A stretch of DNA of 64,000 bases from Elmis aenea. Taxonomy: Eukaryota > Arthropoda > Insecta > Coleoptera > Elmidae. The stretch is taken from contig OX393576.1 in assembly GCA_947652605.1 (NCBI GenBank), positions 52,986,966 to 53,050,965 of the forward strand, read 5' to 3'. Of this stretch, positions 35,225-45,839 are shown in pieces. The notes beneath the pieces are model-generated. The model was not told the DNA's origin and did not search any database. It saw only the letters and a list, made by a program, of their open reading frames with translations. Position numbers and translations under genes: made by a program. Positions within the stretch are counted from its first letter, which is position 1. Each line of letters starts with the position of its first letter.

Positions 35225-35460
35225 AAATATATTGGTTTCAGTTTATTTAATCCCCACTACGTTTTTTTGTATTCTCGTTGCACTACTTAATTATTTTATC
35301 CGTTAGTATTATAAAAAGCAGTGGACAAAGTTCCCTCCTGTCTTACTCCCACTGTTGTCTTAGGTTCCTGATAACTACTCTTTCAACACAAAAAATTGAA
35401 GAATTCTTTCGCAGCTTCATGTGTTTAATTTTTACCACTTCAAAAATCCTATGCCAGTAA
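35225..35460 (-). pseudogene. RTE-type RT fragment (VGVRQ block)
   Basis: On the minus strand, about 35300-35380 encodes a TVGVRQEGTLS-type block followed by an out-of-frame remainder. It corresponds to ITTVGVRQGGTLS in the copy at 44942-45160, the RT motif before the catalytic palm. It is on the same strand as the 33490-33950 fragment, so both could be parts of one copy. Confidence 0.6.
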
Positions 35461-35619
35461 ATATTGTTAAGTGGTATGAAGGACATATAAAAAATTACAA
35501 ATGGTATCAAAATTATATAAAATTAATAATAGGTGTTTCTTCTTTTTATCTTGTAAAAACCATACGAGTAAAAATGGTTTTGAAAAAAAGATTTATTGCT
35601 ACATTTTTTGTGTTCTTAA

Positions 35620-36211
35620 CCCTAGAAGCCCAATCTACGTCATTTTGACGTACACTCCAACACATATTCGCGATCTCTTTCGCACGCTTGCTTAGATCGC
35701 CGTGACCATCCGAGCCAACTCGGTACATGCCCAGAGCTAACAGGAGACAGCAGTCTCGTTTTGATAAGTGCCGCCATTTTGTTGTTATCGCAATGTTACA
35801 CGTCGTTATGACGTATGTTGGGCTTCGTTAACTTTTGCACTTTTCGAATTTCCTGAATGATATTTGACTTTACTGATTTATGTTTGATAAGAGTTGATTA
35901 GTTTTTTATCAAAAAATATAAATAGTTGATTGTTGTAAACAATTTGTAGTATATAAGAAAAAATTACAAGGATATCAGTTTTCGTGCCATTTTTTGTATG
36001 TTTAATTAAAGTGAACATTTCAGAGTTTAAATAAACAATATTTTTTCTAAATTTCTGTTGTTTTATTTACATAGAAAGTATTTTACATAAACCATACAAA
36101 AAACTAGTATTTGCAGTAAAGTTTATTAAGATAGAGCTCTTTTATTATTGTACGTCGTTTTGACGTATGATTGGGCTTTATAGCCTCAAAAATATGATTG
36201 GGCTTCTAGGG
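35620..36211. mobile_element. Non-autonomous piggyBac-like element
   Basis: TTAA (35616-35619) is followed by CCCTAGAAGCCCAATC. At the other end ATTGGGCTTCTAGGG is followed by TTAA (36212-36215). CCC ends, CCCTAGA-type termini and a TTAA target are diagnostic of piggyBac. It is 592 bp long and carries no transposase. The palindromic motif TACGTC(A/G)TTTTGACGTA occurs near both ends (about 35631 and 36160) with a variant CACGTCGTTATGACGTATG at about 35798. A second partial GATTGGGCTT copy lies just inside the right end. Confidence 0.92.
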
Positions 36212-36215
36212 TTAA

Positions 36216-37294
36216 ACCAAAATTTTCAAATTAACTCCGATTAAGTGAGCATATTTTTATGATGTAGCTGACGTAAACCAAACTATTCAAGTATGTAATA
36301 GTTACAAACTACTCTAGTAACTTCATTGAAACCGTCTACCATCAGCATCACATAATTTACATTATATTACACTCAAATAGTTATAATAGCAACATTACGG
36401 ATTATGACGCGTGGTAATATTAATTTATGTTGTTAAATTAAACTTCAGGACACTTATCGTTTAGAGTTTAGATAATATTTGCTTTGTAGATATAAAACAA
36501 CGGGCAATCGTCAATCATTGAAAAACAAATGATGCGCGATATCAATATTTCGCTTTTTTAACAAGCAAAATCATTGTCTGTTATCAAAAAGTATTGCATG
36601 TACAATAAAATATGTCATTTTAAAATAAACTCAAAAGTGGTCGACATGCGTTATGTTTAAAGAAATGTTCCTGTTATTTCTTACTGTTACTGACAAGGTA
36701 TTCATTTGTTTGGTGTATAGTTATTTGTTTTATGTTGCAATATGAAGTCAGTGTCTTGTTACATTACCTTTGTTGAGTTCTATGCGCTTCCAGTAAACGC
36801 AATGTAACTTTGGAATGACATCTACAATAACTGAGGTGAAATGAACTACTGTTATCTATTTTTGGCGTGCATAGCTGAAAGAAACTTATGTGCACGTACG
36901 TTCGTATGAAAAAGCAGTTTTGTCGTCAATTTTGCGTTAGTTTTATATATTCATTACAACTGAAAGAACACTGAAAGATGTCTTTATAGATGAAGGGTGA
37001 TCCTGGCCTTAAAGGCCGGTTATGAACGAGAAAAACAAATGAAACAGGCACGTGTATAAATAAATTCGGAAGGATAATGTCAGGAAACATTAATAACAGT
37101 ACTTTTATTAAAACCGCGTCCTCGGCTAGTATGATTTATTAAAGATACGGATTACAAGTTTAGTAGCGGAACTTTTTTTTATTAGCTACATATTTTAGTA
37201 TGTGGATACATGACAAAAAAAAAACGGTAATACGTCTACCTAAATAGACGAATTTAAAGCAAACAATGAAAAAGCTGTTTATAGGAATTGTGAT
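36216..37294. other. AT-rich non-coding DNA
   Basis: No gene or matched repeat. A small perfect palindrome GGCCTTAAAGGCC occurs at about 37004. Confidence 0.5.
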
Positions 37295-37614
37295 GTTGAA
37301 ATCAGGGGTTTGGAGCAGTCCAATTTTTTAATTGCTCCGCTCCAGCTTCGCTCCGGCATCAAAATGCCTGCTCCAGCTCCGCTCCGGCTCCGATCCATGC
37401 TCCAAATATTGTTAACATAAAAAAAAAGTTTTTTGATTAAAAAAAATGTTTTTAAAAACAAAGTGTCCGTTTGTCTTTCGAAGTGCGAGGACGTGTGTTA
37501 TCTTCCTAGCGCGACGAGTTTACAAAGTGTTATTGACCGTACGGTCAACGTGATAATCTGATAATAGTGCATCGGTTAAATACAGTTTAAATTAGCTGAA
37601 TAACTTAACAGAAA

Positions 37615-38827
37615 ATGGCTCACACACAGCCAGTTACAGGAACGACACCCCTTACAAATAACGACACAAACAAGCTACCACAAGGCGAAGCAACGTGGAA
37701 AACAGTTGAATACAAAAAACGCCCCAGAAACAGTCCAGAACAAACAAACCAATCCAAACGCCAAACCACCATTAACGACTACTGGTTAAAAACGTCAAAT
37801 CCTATACTCACTAATAATTCATACGCACAATTAAATGATAAAGATGATGACGCCGTAGAATCACCAGAAACAACAAGTAAAACCATAAAAGCACCGCCAA
37901 TATTTGTTAGCGGGGTGGAAAATATTGCACCATTAAAAGAACTGCTAAATGCAATGGCTCCAAATCAATACTTTTTGAAAATACTAAGTAATAATCAAGT
38001 CAAAATCCAACTAACGCAATCTGAAAAGTACCTGCCGATTATGGATGAACTCAAAAAAAGGAAAACACAGTGTTATACATATCAAAGAAAACAGGAAAAA
38101 AACTTTAAAGTATTTCTCAGAGGTATGCACCAAACAACGGATATCGAAGAGCTCGCATTAGCTATTGAAGGGCAAGGCCATAAAGTAGTAAAAATAACAA
38201 ATATCCTACAATCAAGTACCAAAAAAGCATTACCTTTGTTTCATGTAGCACTGGAACAAAACGACAGCAACAAAGACATTTACAAAATCAAAGACCTATT
38301 AAATACAGTGATAAACTTTGAGCAGCCACATAAAAAGCGGGAAATACCCCAGTGTATTAAGTGCCAGGATTTTGGACATACTAAAAACTACTGCTACAGA
38401 AGCCCTAAATGCGTCAAATGCGCAGGCAGCCACCATACCAATGAATGTACCTGGCAAAAGAAAAATAACGATAACGTCAGATGTGCAAATTGCCAAGGAA
38501 ATCAATCACCCAGCTAGCTATAAAGGGTGCCTAGTACGCAAAGAGCTACAACAGAAATTATATCCAAAACTAAGAGAAAAAATACACGGAGCAACAAACC
38601 AGCAAAAAATAATAGATAACTATACAAAGCCAACAGTAACTTATAGTCAAGTTGTAGAAAGAAACGGTCAACAGCAGCAAACATCTACCAATGAGCAAGT
38701 GCAACAACAAAAAATTCCAACGTCAGTACAAGAACCAAACAAACTAGAAGACATGATGGCCCAACTCATGAGCAGAATGGACACAATGTTAAACATTCTC
38801 ACAGCCCTGCTAACTAAACTTAAATAA
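37615..38827 (+). pseudogene. Jockey ORF1, gag-like RNA-binding protein with frameshift
   Basis: The ATG at 37615 opens 300 codons. The stop (38515-38517) is reached because AATC is duplicated at 38500-38507. In the frame 38318-38827 the protein continues to the end, so the ancestral ORF1 was about 403 residues. A polar N-terminus leads to a PRE/RRM-like region (residues about 95-230, with FKVFLRGMHQTTDIEELA). Three zinc knuckles follow: CIKCQDFGHTKNYC (Cx2Cx4Hx4C), CVKCAGSHHTNEC (Cx2Cx3Hx4C), and CANC...H...C cut by the frameshift. The C-terminus is Gln-rich. The protein would bind the element RNA and deliver it to the nucleus. With the duplication only two knuckles are made. Confidence 0.9.
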
Positions 38828-38963
38828 TGACTTGTGAACTTAAAATAGGTGTATGGAATGCCAACGGCTTGGCTCAAAGGAGCCATGAACTCAAATTATT
38901 TTTAATCACACACAATATAGATATAATGCTGGTCTCCGAGACACACTACACCAAGAAAAACTA

Positions 38964-40287
38964 CACCCTTGTGCAAATTAATCTGAACACTACACAATAT
39001 TTTCCAACAATAAATTAAAATCATTTTTTGGAATATGTCATTACTGTCAAATGACATTTTAAAGTCAAAGATCATGTTATAAGCACCAACTGTCATTATT
39101 GTACCTGTATTTTAGCGTTCTTTGTCTGGTATTGTGTTGTGGGAGGGTTAGTGGAGATTTTTAGCATTCATCGCCCAGAATGGATATTTCGTTAGTAATC
39201 CGCAGCAAGGTGATAACTCTTTTAGAGCACACATCAATGAGCCAAAGACAGATATCTGAGCAATGTGGAATATCTTTGGGATCAACCAATGCCATTATCC
39301 GGCGATACAGAGAGTCTGGGTCAATTTTAGCACAGCGAATTGGGAAAGTGGTCGCAAAAGAAAAACAACTAAAAAAGATGATGCTGTTTTAATTCGAAAC
39401 AGTAAAATTAACCCACACAAGACCAGTGACGACTTGCAAAAGGAACTTTCAGCTTCTGGAATCATCGTGGATGCCTCTACAGTTCGTCAAAGACTGTTGG
39501 AAAATGGCCGAAAGGCCCGAAGGCCTCTTAAAAAGCAGCTCGACAAATGCTATGAAGAAAAAAAGGATACTATGGGCACGAAAATATAAATTATGGACAA
39601 CCGAAGATTGGAAAAAGGTGTTGTTTTCTGACGAGAGCCACTTTTTTGTCCAGGGCATGCGATACCAGTTTGTTCGGAGGGCAGATCGTGAGCCACTTTC
39701 TCAAGCGCATATTCAGCAGTCGGTAAAGCACCCTGTGAAGCAAATGTTTTGGGGATGTTTCTCATTCTACGGCACTGGTGCTCCAGTTCCAATTTCAGGA
39801 ATGATGAATAGTGTAAAATACAGGGAGATTATGCAAAGAAGAATGCTTCAGGAGCTGGCTAAACTTCCCACCCAAAATCCTGTGTTCCAACAAGACCTGG
39901 CTCCTTGCCATTCTTCCAAGATTATGAAGAGTTTTTTTGCGTATAGCAACGTTACATGTTTGGAGTGGCCTGGAAATTCACCCGACTTAAATCCAATCAA
40001 AAATTTATGGTCGATTTGCAAAACCAGGCTTAGGAAAATGGACTGCACGTCAAAAGAAAAGCTCATAAATGCCGTAATCGAGGTGTGGCATAGGGACCCA
40101 AGAATTCGAAAAAATGGTGAAAAGTTGGTGGAATCGATGCCAAAACGAATACAATTAGTTCTTAAAGCGAAAGGCGGCCACATAAAATACTAACTTGTAA
40201 GATTAGTTGTAATTTTTTAGTTTTCTTATGAATAAACACATTATTGGTCAAAAAAGACGAGTGTTCAGATTAATTTGCACAAGGGTG
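38964..40287 (+). mobile_element. Tc1-like DNA transposon inserted in Jockey ORF2
   Basis: Terminal inverted repeats start CACCCTTGTGCAAATTAATC, with their exact complement ending at 40287. The 28-base repeats appear identical. TA flanks both sides (38962-38963 and 40288-40289), the Tc1/mariner target duplication. The 1324-bp length and single transposase gene are typical of Tc1. Identical termini suggest a recent arrival, though the transposase itself is damaged. Confidence 0.95.
39180..40193 (+). pseudogene. Tc1-like transposase, frameshifted, catalytic Glu replaced
   Basis: The ATG at 39180 opens a paired-type HTH (SKVITLLEHTSMSQRQISEQ, then CGISLGSTNAIIRRYRESG). A frameshift near 39350 moves to the frame with GRKRKTTKKDD and a second HTH (residues about 65-110). 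A second frameshift near 39540 leads into the 255-codon frame with LWTTEDWKKVLFSDESHFFV (first Asp), VFQQDLAPCHSS (second Asp; most relatives have QQDNAPCH) and WPGNSPDLNPIKNLW. The spacing from the second Asp to the last position is 34 residues, a DD34E arrangement, but the final Glu is Lys here. The enzyme should therefore be inactive even without the frameshifts. The protein ends KGGHIKY, normal for Tc1. Confidence 0.93.
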
Positions 40288-43200
40288 TACTTGCGGATAC
40301 CAAGATACACAATATATACCACTCAACACCCCGACGGAACAGCGCACGGGGGGACAGCCGTGATTATTAAAACAGCCATAAAACATCACGAAAACGAAAA
40401 ATTTGATAAGGATTATTTGCAGGCAACTGGTATCACAGTAGAAGACTGGCATGGCCCGCTTACTATCAATGCCATTTATAGCCCACCTAAACATTCAATT
40501 AAAGAAGAGCAATACACCAACTTTTTTAAAACCCTAGGCAACAGATTTTTGGCGGGCGGGGACTACAACGCTAAGCATCCGTGGTGGGGTTCACGGTCAC
40601 ACGTACCTACCCCGAAAGGTCGACAGTTGTACCAATCAATGTTGAAAAATCACTTAGTCCCACTATCAACGGGAGAACCCACTTACTGGCCGTCAGACCG
40701 CAGGAAAACACCCGATGTTATTGACTTCTGCATATTGAAAGGTATTGCCGTGAACTGCACAAAAATCGAAGGATGTCTAGACCTATCATCGGACCACTCT
40801 CCCTTAATAATTACCATAAGTGCTCAACTGTTACGCAAAGTAAAACCCCCTATATTATACAACAAAAAAACCAATTGGGAACTTTTTAGAACAATATTAA
40901 CAGAACGAATGAATAGCAAAATTCCACTATCTAACAAAATTGATCTTGAAAACGCAATCGATGAACTAAACCGGCACATACAGGAGGCAGCATGGGAGGC
41001 TACCCCAAACAAAAATAGTACAGAACACATTGACTGCTCAAGAAACATAAAAATAAAAATCATAGAAAAAAGAAAACTTAGAAAGAAATGGCAAGACTCG
41101 AGATCACCACACGACAAAGCCAACCTAAATAAGGCCATAAAACAATTAAAGAAACTAATAGATAAAGAAAAAAACACGGCAATAGCAGAATACCTGCAGG
41201 GACTTTCGGGAACTGAAGTAACAGACTACTCTCTATGGAAAGCTACTAAGCAGATTAAACAGCCACAGCAACACTTCCCACCGCTTAAAACTGACAAAAA
41301 TAAATGGGCAAGAAGCAATGAGGATAAAGCCGAAATTTTCGTCAAACACCTAAAAACTGTGTTCGAACCCTTCCCCAGTGAAACACCCGAAGCAGATGAC
41401 CCAGAGATACGACGCTACCTAGAAGTTGCTCATCAAATGGAACTGCCAATTAAAAAAATTGAGCCAAAAGAAGTAAAAAACACCATACAAAAGGATCTAA
41501 ATGATAAAAAGGCACCAGGTTATGATCTCATTACGGGTAAGGTACTGAAAGAATTGCCGGAAGAGGCAATTAGGCAAGTAACGTTTATTTTTAATGCCGT
41601 GTTGCGACTGACCTGCTTTCCAGCGCAATGGAAGGTCGCTCAAATAATTCTACTACCCAAGCCAGGAAAAAATCCTGAGGAAGCGAGGTCATACAGACCA
41701 ATTAGTTTATTACCGGTAATGTCAAAGGTCCTCGAAAAATTACTTCTTAAGAGAATCAAACCATACCTCGAGAAAAACCAACTGATTCCAATGCACCAAT
41801 TCGGCTTTAGGGAGAGGCACTCCACTATAGAACAAGTCCACAGGTTGGTGCGACAAATAAATAATGACTTCGACGAAAAAAAATATAGCTGTGCAGTCTT
41901 CCTGGACGTGTCACAAGCTTTTGATAAGGTCTGGCACACGGGCCTTCTTTATAAAATCAAAAAACAGATGCCTTATAACATCTACGAAGTACTAAAATCT
42001 TATATTAGCGAGAGACACTTCCAGGTAAGACAGCAAGATATTTACACTGACCTGCACCCGATCTATAGTGGAGTCCCGCAAGGCAGCATCTTGGGGCCAA
42101 CCTTGTATCAACTGTACACCGCGGACTTGCCTTTGTCGCCAAATACTAAAACTGCAACCTTTGCAGACGATACGGCCGTAATGGCGTCGGATAAAGATGC
42201 AAAAATAGTAACAAAGCACCTACAGCGGCATCTGGATAAGATTCAACATTGGTGTAGACGATGGAGAATTAGACTGAATGAGCAAAAGTCTGTACAAATT
42301 ACATTCACCCTAAAAAGAGACAGCTGCCAACCAGTCAATATGAATGGTAAGGAACTACCACAGGCAGAATCAGTTAAGTACCTGGGAATGCACCTCGACC
42401 GACGCATGAACTGGAGGACACATATATGGCAGAAAAGGAAGCAGCTAGGAATAAAACTAAGCAAAATGTATTGGTTACTAGGAAGAAATTCAAAACTTTC
42501 ATTAGAAAATAAATTGCTCATCTACAAGTGCGTGCTTAAACCGGTCTGGACATACGGCCTGCAGTTGTGGGGTACAGCCGCTAACTCTAACATCGATATC
42601 CTAGAAAGGTTTCAGGCCAAAGTGTTGCGAATGCTAGTGGCCGCCCCATGGTTTGTTACGAACGAAATAATAAGACAGGACTTACAAATAGTGCCAGTAA
42701 AAGAAGAAATCAAAAAGTACTGCAAAAGATACATGGACAGGCTAAGTCAGCATCCCAACCACCTGGCCGCGAACCTGATCAATGAAGGGACAGACAAGCG
42801 AAGACTAAAGCGCTGGAGAACAGCAGACTTGATAGAACGTTATGAGTAGTAGATAAGTACATAGAAATAAGTTCTTATGTTTATTGAAGGAGTGGGTGCC
42901 ACTGGGCAGCCACTTACATGTCTCTCTGTTTCGTCATTTTAATTGTGTCAATGTCAAAGGATTTGTTTATTGTCTTCGGACAGATGGCAAATGTTCTAAG
43001 AGAAAAAAAAAAAAAAAAAAAAAAAAAAAAACAAAGTTTTAATTTTATCGGATATGTAGAAGTTGGTCAAAAATAACAATATTTGACCCTAACAAACAAG
43101 TGAAGTTAAATAAATGTTTGAAAAAACCAATTATTGATCTTCAAACGTTATAAAAACGAAAAAAAGTAGTTTTAAAAAAAAATTGTAGATAATAAACTGG

Positions 43201-43319
43201 AGCAGTGGACCAATCAAAATTATTTGCTCCGGACTCCGCTCCTGCTTCGGACAAAAACCCATTGCCTCCACTGCTCCGTGCTCCAGCTCCGTGCTCCGCT
43301 CCAAACCCCTGGTTGAAAT

Positions 43320-44079
43320 TCATTATTAAAAAAAAGTAGATCCAACTGATTACCTGAATTTTTTTTCCACCAAAAACGGGAAGGTTTTGAAGAATTTAGC
43401 TTTCGTTCTTTTTATTTTTGGTTTACAAATTATATAAAAAAATGTTTAGAGTATTTTGTATTTATCGAGTTAAAATTACCACTTTTTTTGGATGGAAACT
43501 ATTAAAAACTGAGAATTTTGTCATCATAAAGTGTTTGTTGTTTTAAAATAAACTGTTGTTTGAAAATTATGCTAAAAATAGTCATAAATTTCAAGCAGGT
43601 ATCGTGTAGTGATTTAATTTGCATTGTAATTATTATTTCGCGTTAAACATTACTGGTTAAGTTATTATGCAACATTTTGTTTGTTATTGTTTAATGAGTT
43701 AAGATGTTAATTTACGCTATTCCAGAACTAGTAAATTTTATTATGTAAAATGGGCACTAAACTCTAACCCATTTTACAAATAAAACTACCAAACAACATG
43801 AATATGTACTAACTCAATAATAAATATGTGCATTGATCAGACGCTTGAAGAAGCAGCTTATGTAGCCTCAAAGGATATTTGGTGGTCGGACAACAATACT
43901 AAATGAATGATTATTTGTTCATATTTTTACACTGACGATAATAAAATTATTTAATACTGAACACTCCTTAAATAACATGGTGCTATAATACAATGAGATA
44001 ATTTACATGCCAAGTGGTGGAAACCAAATAATAAATTAAGAAACAAAAGTCCCAGTTTATGAAATTAATAAAATATCTT
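43320..44079. other. AT-rich non-coding DNA
   Basis: Nothing recognised between the hAT element and the RTE copy on the minus strand. Confidence 0.5.
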
Positions 44080-45200
44080 CTTCTTCTTAATCGGTTCCTC
44101 TTGTGCCTTTCGGTGTCGAGGTATGCTTTTCTATTTCTGTATTAAGTTTCTCCACTCCTGCCTATCGTTAGCTAATTGTGGCACATCTCTCCAGCTCTCC
44201 TTTTTCTTCTTGTCTCTACCTCACTTCTTTTTCCTATCTTATTCTTGGTCTTCCTCTATTTCTTTTTCCCTCCATATACATTTTTCTCTCTATTTTCGCG
44301 TATCTACTTTCTGGCATGCGTAGTAGATGTCCAAGCCACCTTAATTGATTCTTCTCCACATTTTTCTTAGTATCTGTTACTCCTAGGTTTCTTTCTAATT
44401 TTTTCGTTACTAATTTTATCGATCAGTCTACATCCCTCTATTCTTCTCAGAAATCTCATTTCCTGTACCAGTATTCTTTGTTTTTGTTTTTGATTTAGTG
44501 TCCAAGTTTCTGAACTGTAAGTGAGACACTGCACTGAAAACTCGCGTCTTCGTTTCTTTCTCCTTCTAACTTATGAAACATTTAATAGTGGCGTAGTAAA
44601 ATTTCGTCGTTGCCACTATTCTGTTATTCAGATCTTCCTCCAATTTCCCATTTTCTGCAATTATTGTTGTTCCTAAATATTTAAAATTTGCTACCTGCTC
44701 TATCTTTTTTTTTATCTAACATAATTGTAACTGTTTCATGATTTTTCGCTATAACCATAACCTTTGTTTTTGTTCTATTCATATTCATATTATATCTACT
44801 AAATGTATCTGCCCATACGTCTAGATTGAATTGCAAGTCTTTTTCGGTTTTAGCTAATAGCACCACATCATCTGCAAAGGCTAATTCTGTTAAGGATATT
44901 GGTTTTAGTTAATACCAACCCCAAGAGGGCTTTCTTCGTGTTTACATTCTTTTAATTATTGTATTCATGAGAATTATAAAGAGCAGTTGACTTAATGTGC
45001 CTCCTTGTCTTACTCCCACTGTTGTTATAAATTCCTGAGAACTGCTGTTATGGGTTCGCACATAATTTCTACTGCTCTTATATAAACTCTTGATGGCGTT
45101 TAATAATCCTTCTCCCACTCTACTTTGCGTCAATATCTTCCAGATCTTTTCCCTTGTCACTCTATCGAAGGCTTTAAAAAGATCGATAAAGCAATTAATA
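44080..45200 (-). pseudogene. RTE-type reverse transcriptase relic, minus strand
   Basis: Reading from 45200 down gives CFIDLFKAFDRVTREKIWK, then LTQSRVGEGLLNAIKSLYKS, TTVGVRQGGTLSQLLFIILM, a frame break, LAFADDVVLLAKTEKDLQFN (catalytic FADD), FSRYNMNMNRTKTKVMVIAK, a KYLGT-like region lost to a frame break, then the RTE-type C-terminal segments and a 3' end with ACCTCGACACCGAAAGG and a GAAGAAGAAGA tail. It is 5' truncated, lacks the endonuclease, and carries several frameshifts. It is the most complete of the RTE relics in the window and defines the family to which 16053-16517, 33490-33950 and 35225-35460 belong. Open frames on the plus strand here are shadows. Confidence 0.85.
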
Positions 45201-45640
45201 AAATATGTTAAAGTTAAATGTTTAACTTTTGCGGAATGTCATGTTTTCGCGAGAATATTTGAGGACGGACACGTGATTGCATACACCAAATGGGATTATC
45301 ATTTTTATTTTCATATGCTAAGTTTTTATCGATTGTCAAAAATTATTACTTTCAGTATAAGATCGTGTACAGACTAAACTCGCGAGTTTTATTCTAGAAC
45401 AGTTAGTTAGCGGACAGCTTACGAAGAATGTTCAACCTGTTGTAGACGTGAGCTCGCGAACAGTTCGCGAGCAGCTCGCTAGTTCGAAGAAAGTTCACTC
45501 TTGAGGCGGTACATCAAAGGGTTTGTTTGCAAACAGGCTCCTAACATAATTTTCTGTCTGAACGTTATTGTGTAGTTGTTGAAAATGGAGTGGTCAGAAA
45601 ATCCATTTCAAATTTAATAGAACAATAATAGTTTACACTC

Positions 45641-45720
45641 AGGGCCGGTTTTACCATTAGGCGAGTCTAGGTAATTGCCTAGGGGCACCAGGTTATGGTG
45701 GCGCCAGATTTCCTCATAAA
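45641..45720 (+). mobile_element. hAT-like terminus, single end
   Basis: CAGGGCCGGTTTTACCATTA, followed by a GC-richer GGCGAGTCTAGG...CCTAGGGGCACC block, is typical of hAT left ends in insects. No matching right end or duplication was found nearby, so this is a truncated copy. Confidence 0.55.
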
Positions 45721-45839
45721 AAAGAATAAAATTTACATGATATACATACGTATACAAATGTATTAACGTTAAAAATTTAAACAAAAATATTTTTTTTATA
45801 ATGATGCAATATTTTTATGAACATGCCCGTGATTCATGA

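Larger units (their letters stand above)
38827..42849 (+). pseudogene. Jockey ORF2, endonuclease-reverse transcriptase, split by a Tc1 insertion
   Basis: The coding parts are 38827-38963 and 40290-42849. With the Tc1 element and one TA removed they are in the same frame and make 898 residues without a stop. The apurinic-like endonuclease is at residues about 1-215, with WNANGL near the start, ETHY, GGDYNAKHPWWGS near 136 and SDHSPL near 214. The RT follows, with KKAPGYD, KPGKNPEEARSYRPISLLP, FLDVSQAFDKVW near 582, SGVPQGSILGP, and catalytic FADD near 670. The C-terminus has YLGMHLDRRMNW and YGLQLWG motifs. No RNase H is present, as usual for Jockey. Function is target-primed reverse transcription. 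Apart from the insertion, I see no damage. Confidence 0.93.
37465..43030 (+). mobile_element. Full-length Jockey retrotransposon, interrupted by a Tc1-like element
   Basis: The element runs from a 5' end at GTCCGTTTGTCTTTCG to a poly(A) tail (about 43003-43030). It is flanked by AAAAACAAAGT (37454-37464 and about 43027-43037), an 11-bp target duplication whose first bases merge with the tail. It holds a 150-bp 5' leader, ORF1 (gag-like) and ORF2 (endonuclease/RT) in the usual Jockey order. ORF1's stop codon overlaps ORF2's start (TAATGA at 38825-38830). Removing the Tc1 insert leaves about 4.2 kb, normal for Jockey. The complete 5' end and long open ORF2 indicate a fairly young copy. Confidence 0.93.
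37303..43311. mobile_element. Non-autonomous hAT element, host of the nested Jockey/Tc1 insertion
   Basis: The element begins CAGGGGTTTGGAGC and ends GCTCCAAACCCCTG, flanked by a perfect 8-bp duplication GTTGAAAT (37295-37302 and 43312-43319). Its own sequence is only 37303-37464 and 43038-43311, about 430 bp. Both terminal parts are filled with GGAGC/GCTCC pentamers in both orientations, perhaps transposase-binding sites. No hAT transposase is encoded. The rest of the span is a Jockey insertion. Confidence 0.93.

Noticed and set aside
38668..42521. Several open frames on the minus strand of the Jockey/Tc1 block
   Set aside because: They are shadows of ORF1, ORF2 and the transposase.
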